Below, in pieces: positions 1 to 10,696 of a stretch of DNA of 64,000 nt (its first letter is position 1; each line of letters starts with the position of its first letter). The notes below the pieces were generated by a model. It ran no database searches. It saw only the letters and a list, made by a program, of their open reading frames with translations, and had not been told where the DNA came from. The stretch is taken from positions 8,416,501-8,480,500 of the forward strand of contig JASJZH010000001.1 in assembly GCA_037178975.1 (NCBI GenBank), in the 5' to 3' direction. The position numbers were made by a program, and so were the translations under genes. This DNA comes from Oscheius tipulae. Taxonomy: Eukaryota; Nematoda; Chromadorea; Rhabditida; Rhabditidae.

Positions 1-218
1 ATCGTGGATGTCACGGGCAACTATACTGGCGAGGACAAATAAGCGAGAAGACATTTGCGGGTTGCTATGTTTCTCTCAACAGGTTTATACCTTGGGATTG
101 AACCAGTTTTAATGTTTTCTTGAATTATTGATCACGCAAATGAGCAAATGTTTTTCAACCAAACTATAACTGCACTTTTTAAAGTCTGATCACTAAAAAT
201 GAACGTGAAAAGTGTTGC

Positions 219-3200
219 TCAAATCTGTTCGAAAAATGATCGTACTTCTTCTTCGGATGGGCGTACATCAGGATTTTTTAAGAGAAGCCTAAAATTATTG
301 TTTTCAGTTTAAATATTGCGAGAAACCTGCTCATAAACGCAGCTTTATCAATCTTATTTCTAACAATTGGATCCTTATCGGTTTGTTGAATGAAAAAGTT
401 GTAAACGTGATCCATGGTTGGCCGAGTAGAAGACGTATCATCCATCATACTGCGCGTATAGATATTTATAAAATTAAAAAACTACCTTAGGATGAAAAAC
501 CATATTTCTTGTTCCACTGGGACTTTTAAATTGTTAATCAACGTGTCTGCCACTTTCATTGTATAATCCGGGTCTTCTCTGTAGACCATACTCCAGACAG
601 ACCTTCCAAGTCCGAAAACATCAACTGCTTTAGTAAAGTTCTCCTCGTCTCCATTCACAACTTCTGGTGCAACATACCCAAGAGATCCGCGGCTTGACGT
701 GTATGGGAATGTGATCTTTCCACTTGTTCCCGCGATGGCAGCTTTGGTGATGCCCAAATCGCTGATTTTCAAACGATAGTGGGTGGCATCCAGGAGCATA
801 CTAAAAGCTTTCGATTTTCAAATGTATTACTCACTTGTCAGTTTTGACATCTCGATGCATAATGTTGTTGTTGTGAAGAAATTCTAATCCACAAGCGGCT
901 TGCACAGTCCACCATATCACATTCTGTTGAGTATAATGCTCGGCTGACGGTTTTTCGGAGCTTCCAATAACTTCACAAAATTGTTTTCTTCTTTCTCAAA
1001 TACCTGATTTTAGACATCCTCCTTCACAGTATTCCATCAACAGACCAATCGTCCTATGTGTTTTTTTGTCAACAATGTATCCGTATATTGATACTATGTG
1101 TGGGTTGCAGTGCATCTGATAATTTAAAAAAAAAAACTTGCTCGGCAGGCGGCCCTTTTCATCCGTAATTTTCTAGCGTATATCACTCTTTTTCAGTTTC
1201 GTCCGTGAATTCAGTATGTGTGAGAGCCTCTTGGAACTTGAAAACAGCCCCATAAGTGCAGAGATAGCGGAAAATCCTTGAGCTGGACCAACAACGGTAA
1301 AGCTCGCTCATTTCGGCAAATTTTTTATATTTCCCACGTTACTAGGATTTTTCTACACGCTGATACCGAAAGACGCAGTTAAAATTTCTGAAAATGAATG
1401 AATTACGTCAAAGAAAAAAAAATCCAATTTTGGACGAATTGGCTAAAGCGCGTCAAAAATTCAAACGATGGAACCGCTTGCTGAACTGTTACCAAAAAAC
1501 TATTTCTTACTGTGAGTAACGTGCGAATTTCTTCTCTCATCATTCGGAGTACATTTGAATAGTCTTCCTCTACTTGTCGGTGAAAATACTTTGCTACAAC
1601 GGAATCAGGTATCCGTGGAGCTTTTACAAGAGACACGCAAGCTTGACCGCCATCAGCTAAGGCTCCAATTGTCTTGAGTTCAGAATCTTCGTAACTATTA
1701 AAGGGTATCAACTAAATACTTATCTGGCGAGCTGTTTTACAACTTACTGCACGACTAGCGATAACGCCACCCCAATTCGAGCTGCATAACTTCTGTAGCT
1801 CATTCAAAGGCACAAACTTTGTAGTTGACGTTAGTTTCTTATATAGATACTGCAATTAATGCTTTCTTCCAAAAGTTTCTATAGCAAATACCTCATAAAA
1901 GAACTCAAATTCGTATGTTTTCGCACTATTTAAAATGCCTTTCAGCTTTGGTAAGTGCAACTCTAATGTATCTTCAAACTTCTCTAAACACTGCCCTTGA
2001 CTAGGTTTATCCTCGTTGAGTGTATGAAACTGAAACTTTCACGAATGATGGAAAAGAATAAACATACCATGAAGACTTTCATGAATGCAAAGAAAACAAC
2101 GTAGGGGAATTCGACGGCTGCCTTCGACAGTTGTCTAACTCCAGCTGCAAGACTGTCGTCATAAAAGTATTTCAAGAAGAGCAGTTCTGCTTCTTGTCGT
2201 TTCACAAGAGTGGCTTCCATTTTAGTGTGCAGTTCAGGTTTCAGAAATGGTTTGAGTGCCTAAAACTCGAATACAAAAACTAGGCTTTTCTTACATCATA
2301 GTAAACAAGCAGAGTGGAAAAGTCCATTAGGCTGTTCGCATAGTCACAGAAAAGATCACATGTTTTCTGAAATGGATGCAAGGTAAGAGTAATCAATCTT
2401 AACTTGCTCCGTTGTATTGATCAAATCGTGCTTTAATCGGCTCTCTGCTAGATAAATGATGAACAAGAGCGTACAAGTGCTCGCCTTCGTGTAGTTTTAC
2501 CTAAAGTGTGTTTTTTTTGTTATTCTTGATAGTAACCTTAGAACACTTCTCCAAATTGAGCTCATAGAAAGTGTCAGGGTCTATGTTGCAGTAATTAAAC
2601 TTGTAATAGTGCGCATACACAAATTCTTTATTTTTGTGGAACAGGAAACTCATGTATGGTATATAGTCTATCGTTTCGTCGTAGTTAAGAACTAAAAATA
2701 TAAGTGCACAAAAAGTGAAAACAGAATACCTTCATCCATTGATGCCATCGGGTAACTTTCAAAATTAGCCGCGACTACCGCGGACATGAAAAGTTCACGA
2801 CCAGGCCATTTGTGAATAGACAAATCACTATCATCAGGATTTTGTGGATCCATACAGTTTGCATAATTAGATAGTATTTGTTGCATAAGAGGATTATCAG
2901 CCTCAATTTCGATACAACCGGGAATAATTTCCTGAAATGTTAGCGAATCGAGAGAGAGGTATAAACAATACCTTAAACTTGTTCTGTAATATAGCTGGTA
3001 GTAAGGGTATGATTCTAAGTATATGACCCAAAGCATTGTCTACTTGCTTACTTTCAAATTTGTAATCAGAAATCTACTGAAATAGATAACTTCAAATGTG
3101 AGAATGTGTTTACCCTGTCAAGAGCATGGAATACAATTGGATAATCGTGATATCCAAAAGGAGTAAAATGGATGTATTCTTGTATATCGGATGCGTATTT

Positions 3201-4710
3201 ATTATCCACGAAAAACTTTAAAATGCGTTTGGACTGAACCCAAACGGAAAGCCTTCGTTTCATCTCTCTCTGCAAATTTGGTATCACAAGTAATGCTATC
3301 GTCCCTTGGGGCTCAATGCCAGTAATAATCCAATTCTTTCAAAACTGCTCGATTTCGACTTCCTTCTGTCCACCTGTCGTGACCCTTTCCCTCCACTTCT
3401 GTTTGACTTGACTTGCCAACAATTAGTGTGCGCACAGACAGAGACGCGAGGACAATTTATATTTTTTATATTAGACAGACAGAGACGCGAGGACAATTTA
3501 AAATAGACAAGGGATGCTAACGCCCCTTGAGGCTCAAAATAAAGCCTCATCCCTTCCAAAACTACTTCCTTCTGTCCAACTGTCGTGACCCTTTCCTCAC
3601 ACTTCAACCTGTTCGCATTCCCTCCAATCGAGGTACCGTGACAGGAGCAACGTCCTCCCAACGAAGCTATCTCCCAAACTGACTCGATTTGGCTTGACTT
3701 GCAAACAATTAGTGTGCGCACAAAATAGTGCACACTAATTGGCAATATTGGCTTCAGACACACACACACAGACAGACGCGAGGACAATTTAAAATAGATA
3801 TATAGCAAACTTTAGACAAATATGTTTTTGTACAAATAATTGACTCACTAAAGATTTATGAACAATCTCTTTCTCCGGAATTAACAGCTCCAGATTGAAA
3901 AAGTGTTTAAACTTCAAACCCGATAACATGAAATCCATACAGAACGTACTCATGTGATTGTCTAATATTTTTGGCAATTTGGATAAAAACGTCTGAATAA
4001 TTTATGTTTTCCATAGTCAACGTTAAATTACCGTGGCAAAACTTACGATTACTTTAGGGATGCAATTATATCGCTTTATTAAATGTTGCTTGGGTAAAAG
4101 GCAATAATTAACTCCGATTATAAAATATGACAGAAGGTAATCGTAGTCAACGTATTTCTTGTAAACGCTACAGTCCCAATTGACCTCCAACACATTGACT
4201 AAGACATTTACTAGACTCACCAAAGCATCGATGAAGTTTGTAAGCATTTCAAATGATGGTTGTCTGTACGAATTTTTAGTAACGCTTGCCATCGTCATCC
4301 ATTGTTGAATACGCACAGAGCTTTGTTTTTGGGCAGTCTTCAATTGCTCCAATACTACTTGGAATAGTCCAAGAAACTCCTCACAATTAAGCTGAATTTC
4401 TCTTTACTATGCCACTGCTACTAACTCACAACATGCAAGCTTTCCAGTGTTGGTCGAAAAATGTTTCCAAGGACTGCTCCATCATTTATTATTTTTTTCC
4501 ATTCTCCTTGCAAAACTTTATTTTGAGGAGCATCGACCACAAGGAAATCAAATTCGGTCGTTAAAGGAGAATTACGTATTTCTCCCCATTTCTTAACATA
4601 AACAGCAGGGGAATCCTAGAATAGGGGCAAAATATATTAAGAAACAATTAACTCACAAAAAACCAAGGCTCCTCTTTCGGCGGTGTTTCAATTTTATCCA
4701 TATTTTCCAT
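219..4710 (-). CDS. Large protein with C-terminal protein kinase domain
   Basis: This is a multi-exon gene whose C-terminal third is a protein kinase domain. Reading the minus strand, the kinase part shows a glycine-loop-like segment (GALADGGQACV), the lysine in VVAKYF, an alpha-C glutamate, the hinge LLMEYCEGGC, a catalytic loop HRDVKTDN (the Asn is completed across a 33-nt intron), a DLG in place of DFG, and a GSLGYVAPEV activation segment. The C-lobe ends with NPDVRPSEEEV before a stop at 219-221. The core catalytic residues are present, so it should be active, perhaps in the TKL group. Upstream, in-frame exons joined by 40-60 nt introns reach an ATG at 4708-4710 and encode several hundred residues that I do not recognise. 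One intron (about 3.29-3.85 kb) is filled with repeats. The kinase call is firm; the N-terminal exon chain is a model. Confidence 0.75.
3301..3800. repeat. Dispersed repeat inside a kinase-gene intron, two tandem units
   Basis: Two related units lie head to tail (about 3310-3500 and 3520-3800). Each runs from a 'cccttgrggctcaa' start through 'ccttctgtccac/aactgtcgtgaccctttcc' and ACAATTAGTGTGCGCACA to 'gacagacgcgaggacaattt'. Related sequence recurs at 6050-6205 and, inverted, at 60480-60760. The second unit contains a short inverted pair around TTAGTGTGCGCAC/GTGCACACTAA. The family is unnamed to me and no coding sequence was seen in it. Confidence 0.7.
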
Positions 4711-6393
4711 AAACTTTATTCAGACACTTAGAGAGTAAATGTTGCCAGTTAGAAATTGAAGAGTACGCACTCTTGGTTACCAAACATGCGCCTTTCCCCG
4801 CAAGACCGGTGATCAGCTGTTTTTCTCATCATGACGGAGTTGCAGCTGGGCGTCGCCCACTCTGTTGCACAATCTGTTGCACAAGCAGCGGACAATACAG
4901 CGAAACCTTGAATGACATTTAAAGATAATCAGAACTCTTATGTAAAGTTCAAAATATAGGTCGAGGAGGATTTCCAATGTTCGCTATGTTCCCGAGATCC
5001 TGCCCATTAAGAGCTCCCTTGTAGACACCAGGCTTGCTGCCAGCAGGAAGGAAGAAGCCCGCATTGCCGCTACCACAACAACTTTTTTCCCAGGTTAGAG
5101 TACTGGCCGCGTTTTGTAAGTTTCGAACTGGCAGACTGCTTCAAGCAGAACTGCAAATATTCGAGAAACGTGTTCGGGACTTGGAACGGACCCAGCACGC
5201 GACAGAAAGGAAGCGCCAGATTGGCGAATCCCGGACCCATTGCGTCCAATTGGCTCGAATTCACAGCCGACTACATCGATCCCCGGAGACAGAGAGAGAG
5301 AGAGAGACTGGGCAACTGTCGTCGTCTCCTCTTGAAGATCCTGATTGGGCATATTTTCTTTTTTCTCGTGTTATTCTACGTCATGTTGCCCCTATTTTGG
5401 CTAGCCCAGAAGAGCCCCCGTGTTGACTACGAGATTCCTCAATTACCCTCCTCTCTCTCTAAGGACAACTCATTTTTAGATCTCTTCTTTTCGAATGCGC
5501 TCATGTTGGGCCCTCCTATTCGTTCCCAGTCTACTGGCCGACTTCACACAATGGCTACCTCCATTCGACGAGAGTGTCAAACTGTACTCGTTGTGTACTA
5601 TGGACATGGATCGACTGGTTCTGAACCATAGGTATACTGTAGCTGTAGAGACACCTGTTCTTTTGAATCTCGTACCCCAATAGTTTACACAAGTCTGGCA
5701 TCGGACCAGGTGGCCCCGATTCATAGTCCAGTGCGCTATGGCGAGTGGATTCAGTGTTAGTCTCCAAAAACTGTATCGGTCAAGTGTCAGTTCCGAAACT
5801 TTCGGTAGTAACCGAGCTAGTCTCACTAACCTAGAGTCATATCTGAATGTTACAGTACCTATACAGTGAACCCGATCTTGCAAACGGCCAGGCCATTGGT
5901 ACTGGCTGCAAGTAAGTGAGAGTGAGTATTCAAGTTGTCTCATATTATTAAGTTGTCAACGTCCCTGTCCTTCTCTTTCTGACGTGCAGTCTATTTTGTT
6001 AGTCAAAAAAGTTTAACTGATGCCCCGTTGGCTACTTGAACATCCAGTCGAGCTACAGTGAGAGGGGCATCCAGAGGTACACCTCCCAAACTGACACGAT
6101 TCAGCTAGGCTTGCCAAGAGTAATTGCTGTCACAAAGAATGTGTGACAAATTGGCAATAAAACATAGACATACACATACAGAGACTTTCGGGAATTTTGA
6201 ACAAGATAGCCAGTAGTCACATTATCAGTTCGGTCTATGATCCAAAGAGGATTTCTGACGACTGTCTAAACGTCCCTTACATCGCTAGTAGATTGACTAT
6301 CTGTCATTTCCAGTAGGTTAACTGTGTTTAGGGTAACAGGAAGTCGTTTTGTCTTACTGAAAGGACTGTCTCATCTGTCCTGTCGTTTTTCAG
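4711..6393. other. Region upstream of plus-strand exons, possible unresolved 5' exons
   Basis: There is no gene here that I can name. Between 5034 and 5700 several plus-strand frames are open. One encodes a hydrophobic stretch that could be a transmembrane segment (about 5335-5400, LIGHIFFFLVLFYVMLPLFWL), followed by a polar region. These could be 5' exons of the gene whose exons begin at 6394, but I could not fix splice joins. A GA-rich microsatellite lies near 5290-5310. A dispersed repeat occupies 6050-6205. Confidence 0.35.
6050..6205. repeat. Copy of the ACAATTAGTGTGCGCAC repeat family, degenerate
   Basis: The segment matches the 3' part of the 3520-3800 unit: 'ctcccaaactgac.cgatt..gct.ggcttgc', then an 'aattg..gtcacaaa...gtgtgac' inverted core, 'aattggcaata', and a run of 'acacatacagaga'. 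It is more diverged than the other copies. Confidence 0.55.
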
Positions 6394-8189
6394 AGGCCTG
6401 GACAAAACTGTGGAGTTCTACATGAAGAACTACCTTCTCTGTTACAATGACTACGAGAAGTTTGTGCCGACTCGCTACAGAGGCATTGTTTGGCTGATGC
6501 GAGCACTCAAGTTGGTCTCCTCCATTTCATTGCCCAATTAATGCAGGTTCTGTGAAGTGAATCAGATCATGCAGAACAATCGGATGCGCAAGATGTACAA
6601 TCGGCACTTCCAGAAGCGATTTCTTCGCTATTCTTACGCATTGGTTAGCCTGAAAATTGAATACAATGTCGCGGTTTAGGTTTGTGACAAGGGAAGTCAG
6701 TTGTCCTCCAAGGAGATAGCCAGCTTTTTTGTGTACTCTTCCATCTTCAAGTTTCTCTACGAGACTCACAATGAGGAAAGAACGTAAGTCTGTAGGTAAC
6801 TTAAACTCGATCAATGCTGAACTAGACTAGCTGTAACACCCTATAGACACTTTTGTCTTTACTGCTGACTGTAGTGTCTACATGGTGCAGCACGAGATGG
6901 CAGCCTTCTGATTCGGACCCTGTTCCGACGGAGGCGTGTCAGTGCTTCTTTTTGTTCACATCTAGCTGTTTTCGGTCAGCTCCCGTTCCAGCTCCGTCGT
7001 CTTCTTTTCCGCCTCCTCGGTCCGTACCATATTGATAGCGTTCTGTTCTTTCAGGACCTGCAGCAGATGGAGCGTCTTCTCGATGTTTTTGTTCAGAATC
7101 TGAATGTCCGTCTTGAGGATTCCGAGCAGCTCTTGGAGCTCCTTGACGCGCTCGTGGCCCTTGGTCTGACTCATTTCCAACATATGCGACAAAGTCGGAT
7201 CAGGAGCTGTGAGACGCGTGGTCGAGTAAATATCCATGAGCGTCGTTGAGAGATCCAGCTCCACAGTCTGTTGAAAACAATACATAGAGACATCAAGCAG
7301 CTGACCTACCTGGATCTGATCGGTCTTGAGCTGATGTTGCCAGATGCCCGGCCAGCGGCGGTCATCCTCAAAGCCGATAGCCTCGATGACCATGACGTGC
7401 TGTGGATTGAAGCGATTGCGGACCAGCTGGATCTGGACGTCTTCGTGATCGGCCGTAGGAGACCAGCATTCGGCTTGACGATATAGCGAGTCGGAGCGTT
7501 GCACACAATCCTCCAGCCGACGACTCCACTAGTCCCAGCCATCTTCTTGATCCTAATCGTCTGCTTGGCATCCTGTGGCTTCTGATCGAGGTCGAACAGG
7601 AGCAGAGTCTTGTCGACGGCGATCAGAGGCGCGGTGGCAGTCGAGGCAGCCATCCAACGGACAGGCGTCTTGGGTAGAATGGCTAGAATGCTAGGAGTTA
7701 GCCTTGACAAATTACCGGAGAAGCAATTAGGAACTTTTCAGGCTAATTTGCAAAACAGTTTCGAAAGTCTATGCTGACTTGTATACTCGCTGCTATGTAC
7801 CGCATGTGGAGAAGAGGCAGGAGAAGATTAAGCAGGTCAGTTGTTGTCAGTTCCTCAAAATTTCTTCCATTCAGAGATGCTCCTCCACAACAGCCCCACT
7901 CTTAAAATTCTCAGCTGTCTTCCAACGCTTCAGCCGGAACTGCACATCTCTCTCACAGTTCCTTTTTTCTCCCAAGGTCAATTCTCACATGATCGGAGCC
8001 TCCCTGGCCAACGACACGCTCTTTATGAACATTCTTAGCTCTAACCTACTCGCCAATATTCATGCCGACTCGGAACTGCCCTCCCTTGTTCTGAAGACGC
8101 GTCTCCTTCTCCAGCACTTCTCACTGGCTGCTGTCAAGCTCTACAGGCAGATTGACGCCTACAAAGTGTTAGTTTCACCCATCCAATGA
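6394..8189 (+). CDS. Unidentified multi-exon protein, possibly continuous with the downstream GPCR
   Basis: Exons open after a 'cgtttttcag' acceptor at 6393. The first block has short introns and encodes segments such as DKTVEFYMKNYLLCYNDYEKF and SKEIASFFVYSSIFKFLYE. It ends at a donor near 6783, in a phase that matches the exon starting at about 7741 (LICKTVSKVYADLYTRC), so the roughly 950-nt gap between them reads as one long intron holding an antisense gene. The next exon contains NSHMIGASLANDTLFMNIL and ends either at an in-frame stop at 8187-8189 or at a GT donor at 8166 that would splice in frame to the GPCR. I recognise no family. Whether this is a separate gene or the long N-terminus of the receptor is open. 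Confidence 0.45.
6962..7710 (-). CDS. Nested antisense gene, beta-propeller-like start and coiled-coil end, unidentified
   Basis: Two overlapping minus-strand frames carry protein-like sequence. The upstream one reads like part of a beta-propeller (KTPVRWMAASTATAPLIAVD..LLLFDLD). The downstream one contains RNRFNPQHVMVIEAIGFEDD, is interrupted by a 42-nt intron (about 7269-7310, acceptor 'tttcaacag'), and ends in a predicted coiled coil (about 60 residues from VKELQELLGILK) with a stop at 6962. The frames meet near 7440-7500. A further small intron or a frameshift is needed there, so the gene may be damaged. It lies wholly inside the long intron of the plus-strand gene and has its own intron, so it is not a simple retrocopy. 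Function unknown. Confidence 0.45.
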
Positions 8190-8219
8190 ACTATCTAAAG
8201 ACATTCTAGATGTCGTCAG

Positions 8220-10068
8220 AGGGTCCTAGCAGAAGTTTCCTTCACCAATGATACAGTAGATGACGACAATCAGGAAGCCCTCGTAGCTGCCAGCTGCTGT
8301 AATGGGACCCATCTCTGCGAGCTTCAGAATGAGCGGAGATTCAAGTAAGTTTTCCCATTTCCCCTAGTGACAAAGATTTCTTCAGATCGCTTTCTGATCA
8401 GGCCTGGATGCTATTCAAGACGGAGATTTCTCTTCTTTTCTTCGTCTTCCTCCACACTCTTCTCCTTTTCTGTCTCCTGGTAAAGACACGAAGATTACTG
8501 TCGACGGCAACCGTTCTCTTTGTCGTCAACATCATGGTCAGCAATCTGCTCTTCCTTCTCAGCTTCTTCTTCCTCTTCACCGACCTGCTGACTGACGAGC
8601 CTTATGGACCGGTCAACGAGGATGTAAGCAGACATCATTGATCCATTTTCTCAGATACAGAGTGCCATTTTCAAGCTGGAACAGACTGATTTCAGTTTCA
8701 TGACAAGTCAGCCGAGCTGGTTGTAGCTGAGACCCTCCAGACACACCTCTTTGCTGCCGATGAGTTCAGGTAGGTCTTCATTCGTTGCTCTTAGAAACCT
8801 CAGGAAACATCTCGTTCAAGAAACTCTGTTCTCCTTGGCTCAAAACGGATCCTTGACAGGATTGATTCTTCTCCTCGTGCTAGTTTTGGTGAGCTGCTTT
8901 CAATTGTTTATATTTGCTATCTCTTAGGTAGTCATGAACCGCTCAATGGCTGGCTCAACCGTTCGTGTGAGCCGAGTAGCTGTCCTGTCTCTTTTCATCG
9001 GAGTCTGGTCCTTCCTGATCATCAGCCACATCAGCTTTTCCGGCCTCCAGATCACTGCAATCCAGAATCTGGACCAGCTCTTCTTGACTCTCTCCAAAGG
9101 ACGCATCTACCATATCTGTGACACGTTATTATTGTGAGGTTTTGGGCAGAAACACATTTTAGTGAGCCGCAGTCGAGCTACTCCGAAATCGCGAGGCAGT
9201 GCGACAAGACCGGTGTCTTCCATGCTTTCGGGGCTTATCTTCTTCGCGGACACACGCTCTTCACCTTAATTTTTCTGGCAGCTTCAATAATTATCTTCAC
9301 CGTGACCATTGTTCATCACTATCAAGTGCGGAAAGAGTACGATATCATCAATACTGGCTTGAGGTAGGTATAACTTTTCAAATGTGTTTTGCAAAGTTGT
9401 AGAGGAGGTCAATCTACATTTTTGCGTTTGTCTTTTATGCATAAAACGCTTGAGAAGTCGCTCTTTGCTACCGGGACATCTTGCCCGTATTGCCTCGACT
9501 GCCCATGACATGCGTCCACAAGATGGTACGGGCGAGAAAGGCAGCTGTCAAATTTATAGTGAGCTTTTCGGGCCTAAAAACAGGTTTTACAGTTTGACCA
9601 TGTTTTGCAATGTTGTACATTTCGATTTTCTTTACATTTTGGTAGAACATCGTAAAGCTGAAAAACCATAATTTCTTGGTAAAAAGTGAGACTGATAGCT
9701 GCGATTCATTTAGAGAACAAACCCCTCATAGGAGAAGAGAACGTCTCTTCCACACCCTCATCCTCTCCATATCGACCTTTTTCGTCTCAATCATGGGGCA
9801 GACCTTCATCGAGATTGCAGTCTTCTGGGTCGAAGAACGAGGCGAAGTAGCGAACCTGACCAGATGGTATGGAAGGCCATTGCTCTAATGAATTTTTAGG
9901 TACCATGTGGCGAGACTAGCTGCCTTTGTGGATCCAGTTCTCAATCCTTTGGTAGTCGTCGCCAGGACTCCGGCTCTTCGAAGACAGGTATTAACAGAAT
10001 TCGGATTCGTTCCGGGACCCAAAGAGGTCCAGAGTTCCGTTACGGATTCCAATTGGAACGAATTGTGA
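8220..10068 (+). CDS. Rhodopsin-type G-protein-coupled receptor
   Basis: Joined exons give seven hydrophobic segments: TM1 near 8425-8480, TM2 near 8505-8585 (NIMVSNLLFL), TM3 across the 8890/8927 intron (LVLVVMNRS in the DRY position), TM4 near 8965-9025, TM5 near 9245-9320, TM6 near 9745-9830, and TM7 at 9900-9990 with DPVLNPLVVVA as the NPxxY-like motif. The N-terminus holds N-x-T sites and a CCNGTHLC cluster. Introns are 37-71 nt except one of about 350 nt (9364-9713) that carries a dispersed repeat. The receptor ends at a stop at 10066-10068. An alternative splice of an 84-nt intron (gtattaac...gtgacag) would give a longer serine/proline-rich tail ending at 10215. The ligand cannot be told; the DRY and NPxxY motifs are both atypical. 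Confidence 0.7.
9384..9660. repeat. Intronic repeat with CAAAGTTGTAG ends
   Basis: The element starts with 'gttttgcaaagttgtag' and ends with 'ccatgttttgcaatgttgtac'. Between these lie 'ggtacgggcgaga' and 'agcttttcgggc'. The same ordered pieces occur at 13280-13470 ('agtacgggcgaga', 'tttcgggc', 'atgttgtacgaagttgtag'), and single or paired ends occur at 12655-12713, 49838-49990 and 52360-52402. It sits inside the GPCR intron. Confidence 0.6.
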
Positions 10069-10696
10069 CAGGACCTAAAGTCGAAGGGCTCTCTGTATTC
10101 CTTGAACTCATGCTCTTCCAGCTCCGAGCCCAATGGACAACCATCCGTTCCAGGACCTCCATGCGCCGATCTGGTCCCGAGGAAAAGGCTCAACCTTGTC
10201 GGACCGGATCTCTGAGAGAGAACAAGGAGAACGAGGTAGTCAAGCGGCCGGAGAGACGAGGAAGAGTGAGTTGAAGCCAATCTAGTAAATTCGGCTCGGT
10301 TTCAGAGCAAGTCACTCGTCCGACGAGGCTCCAACCGAAGAAGTGGTGACTCCCAGACACATTCGGTAGTCTGATCTTCGGCAACAAAGTAGATCTTAAA
10401 CATTGTCTAAGAATTCCGAGCCTCTGACCTTGTGGTCCGGAACATTCGTCTGTCAACCCCCAATGACTCACATCTGTATAGTCTGTTTCTGTCCCCCATA
10501 GACCAGACTCCCGCGTTCAGTTGATGAAACTCGAGCCCGAGGACATAAAAACTTAGGGTACCCCATAAACAGCTACGGTAAACAAAACTTTATCGCATCT
10601 TTGAGACGCTGTTTGAACAGAAAAACTAGTCGGCTGGTTGTCTTCTTGGAAGACTTGTCGTCTAATCTGACCCCTTGAAATGTATCCAATTTCCAG
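10069..10696. other. Intergenic region between convergent genes, source of a duplicated block
   Basis: This follows the receptor stop and precedes the CUB-gene stop on the other strand. The first 150 bases may be an alternative receptor tail exon. Bases 10358-10634 are repeated almost unchanged at 23658-23926, next to the C-type lectin gene, so the block is part of a larger mosaic duplication. Confidence 0.7.

Noticed and set aside
5170-5631. GPI-transamidase PIG-S-like N-terminus
   Set aside because: One hydrophobic helix followed by a polar region is suggestive, but later exons do not match PIG-S and the frame could not be spliced.
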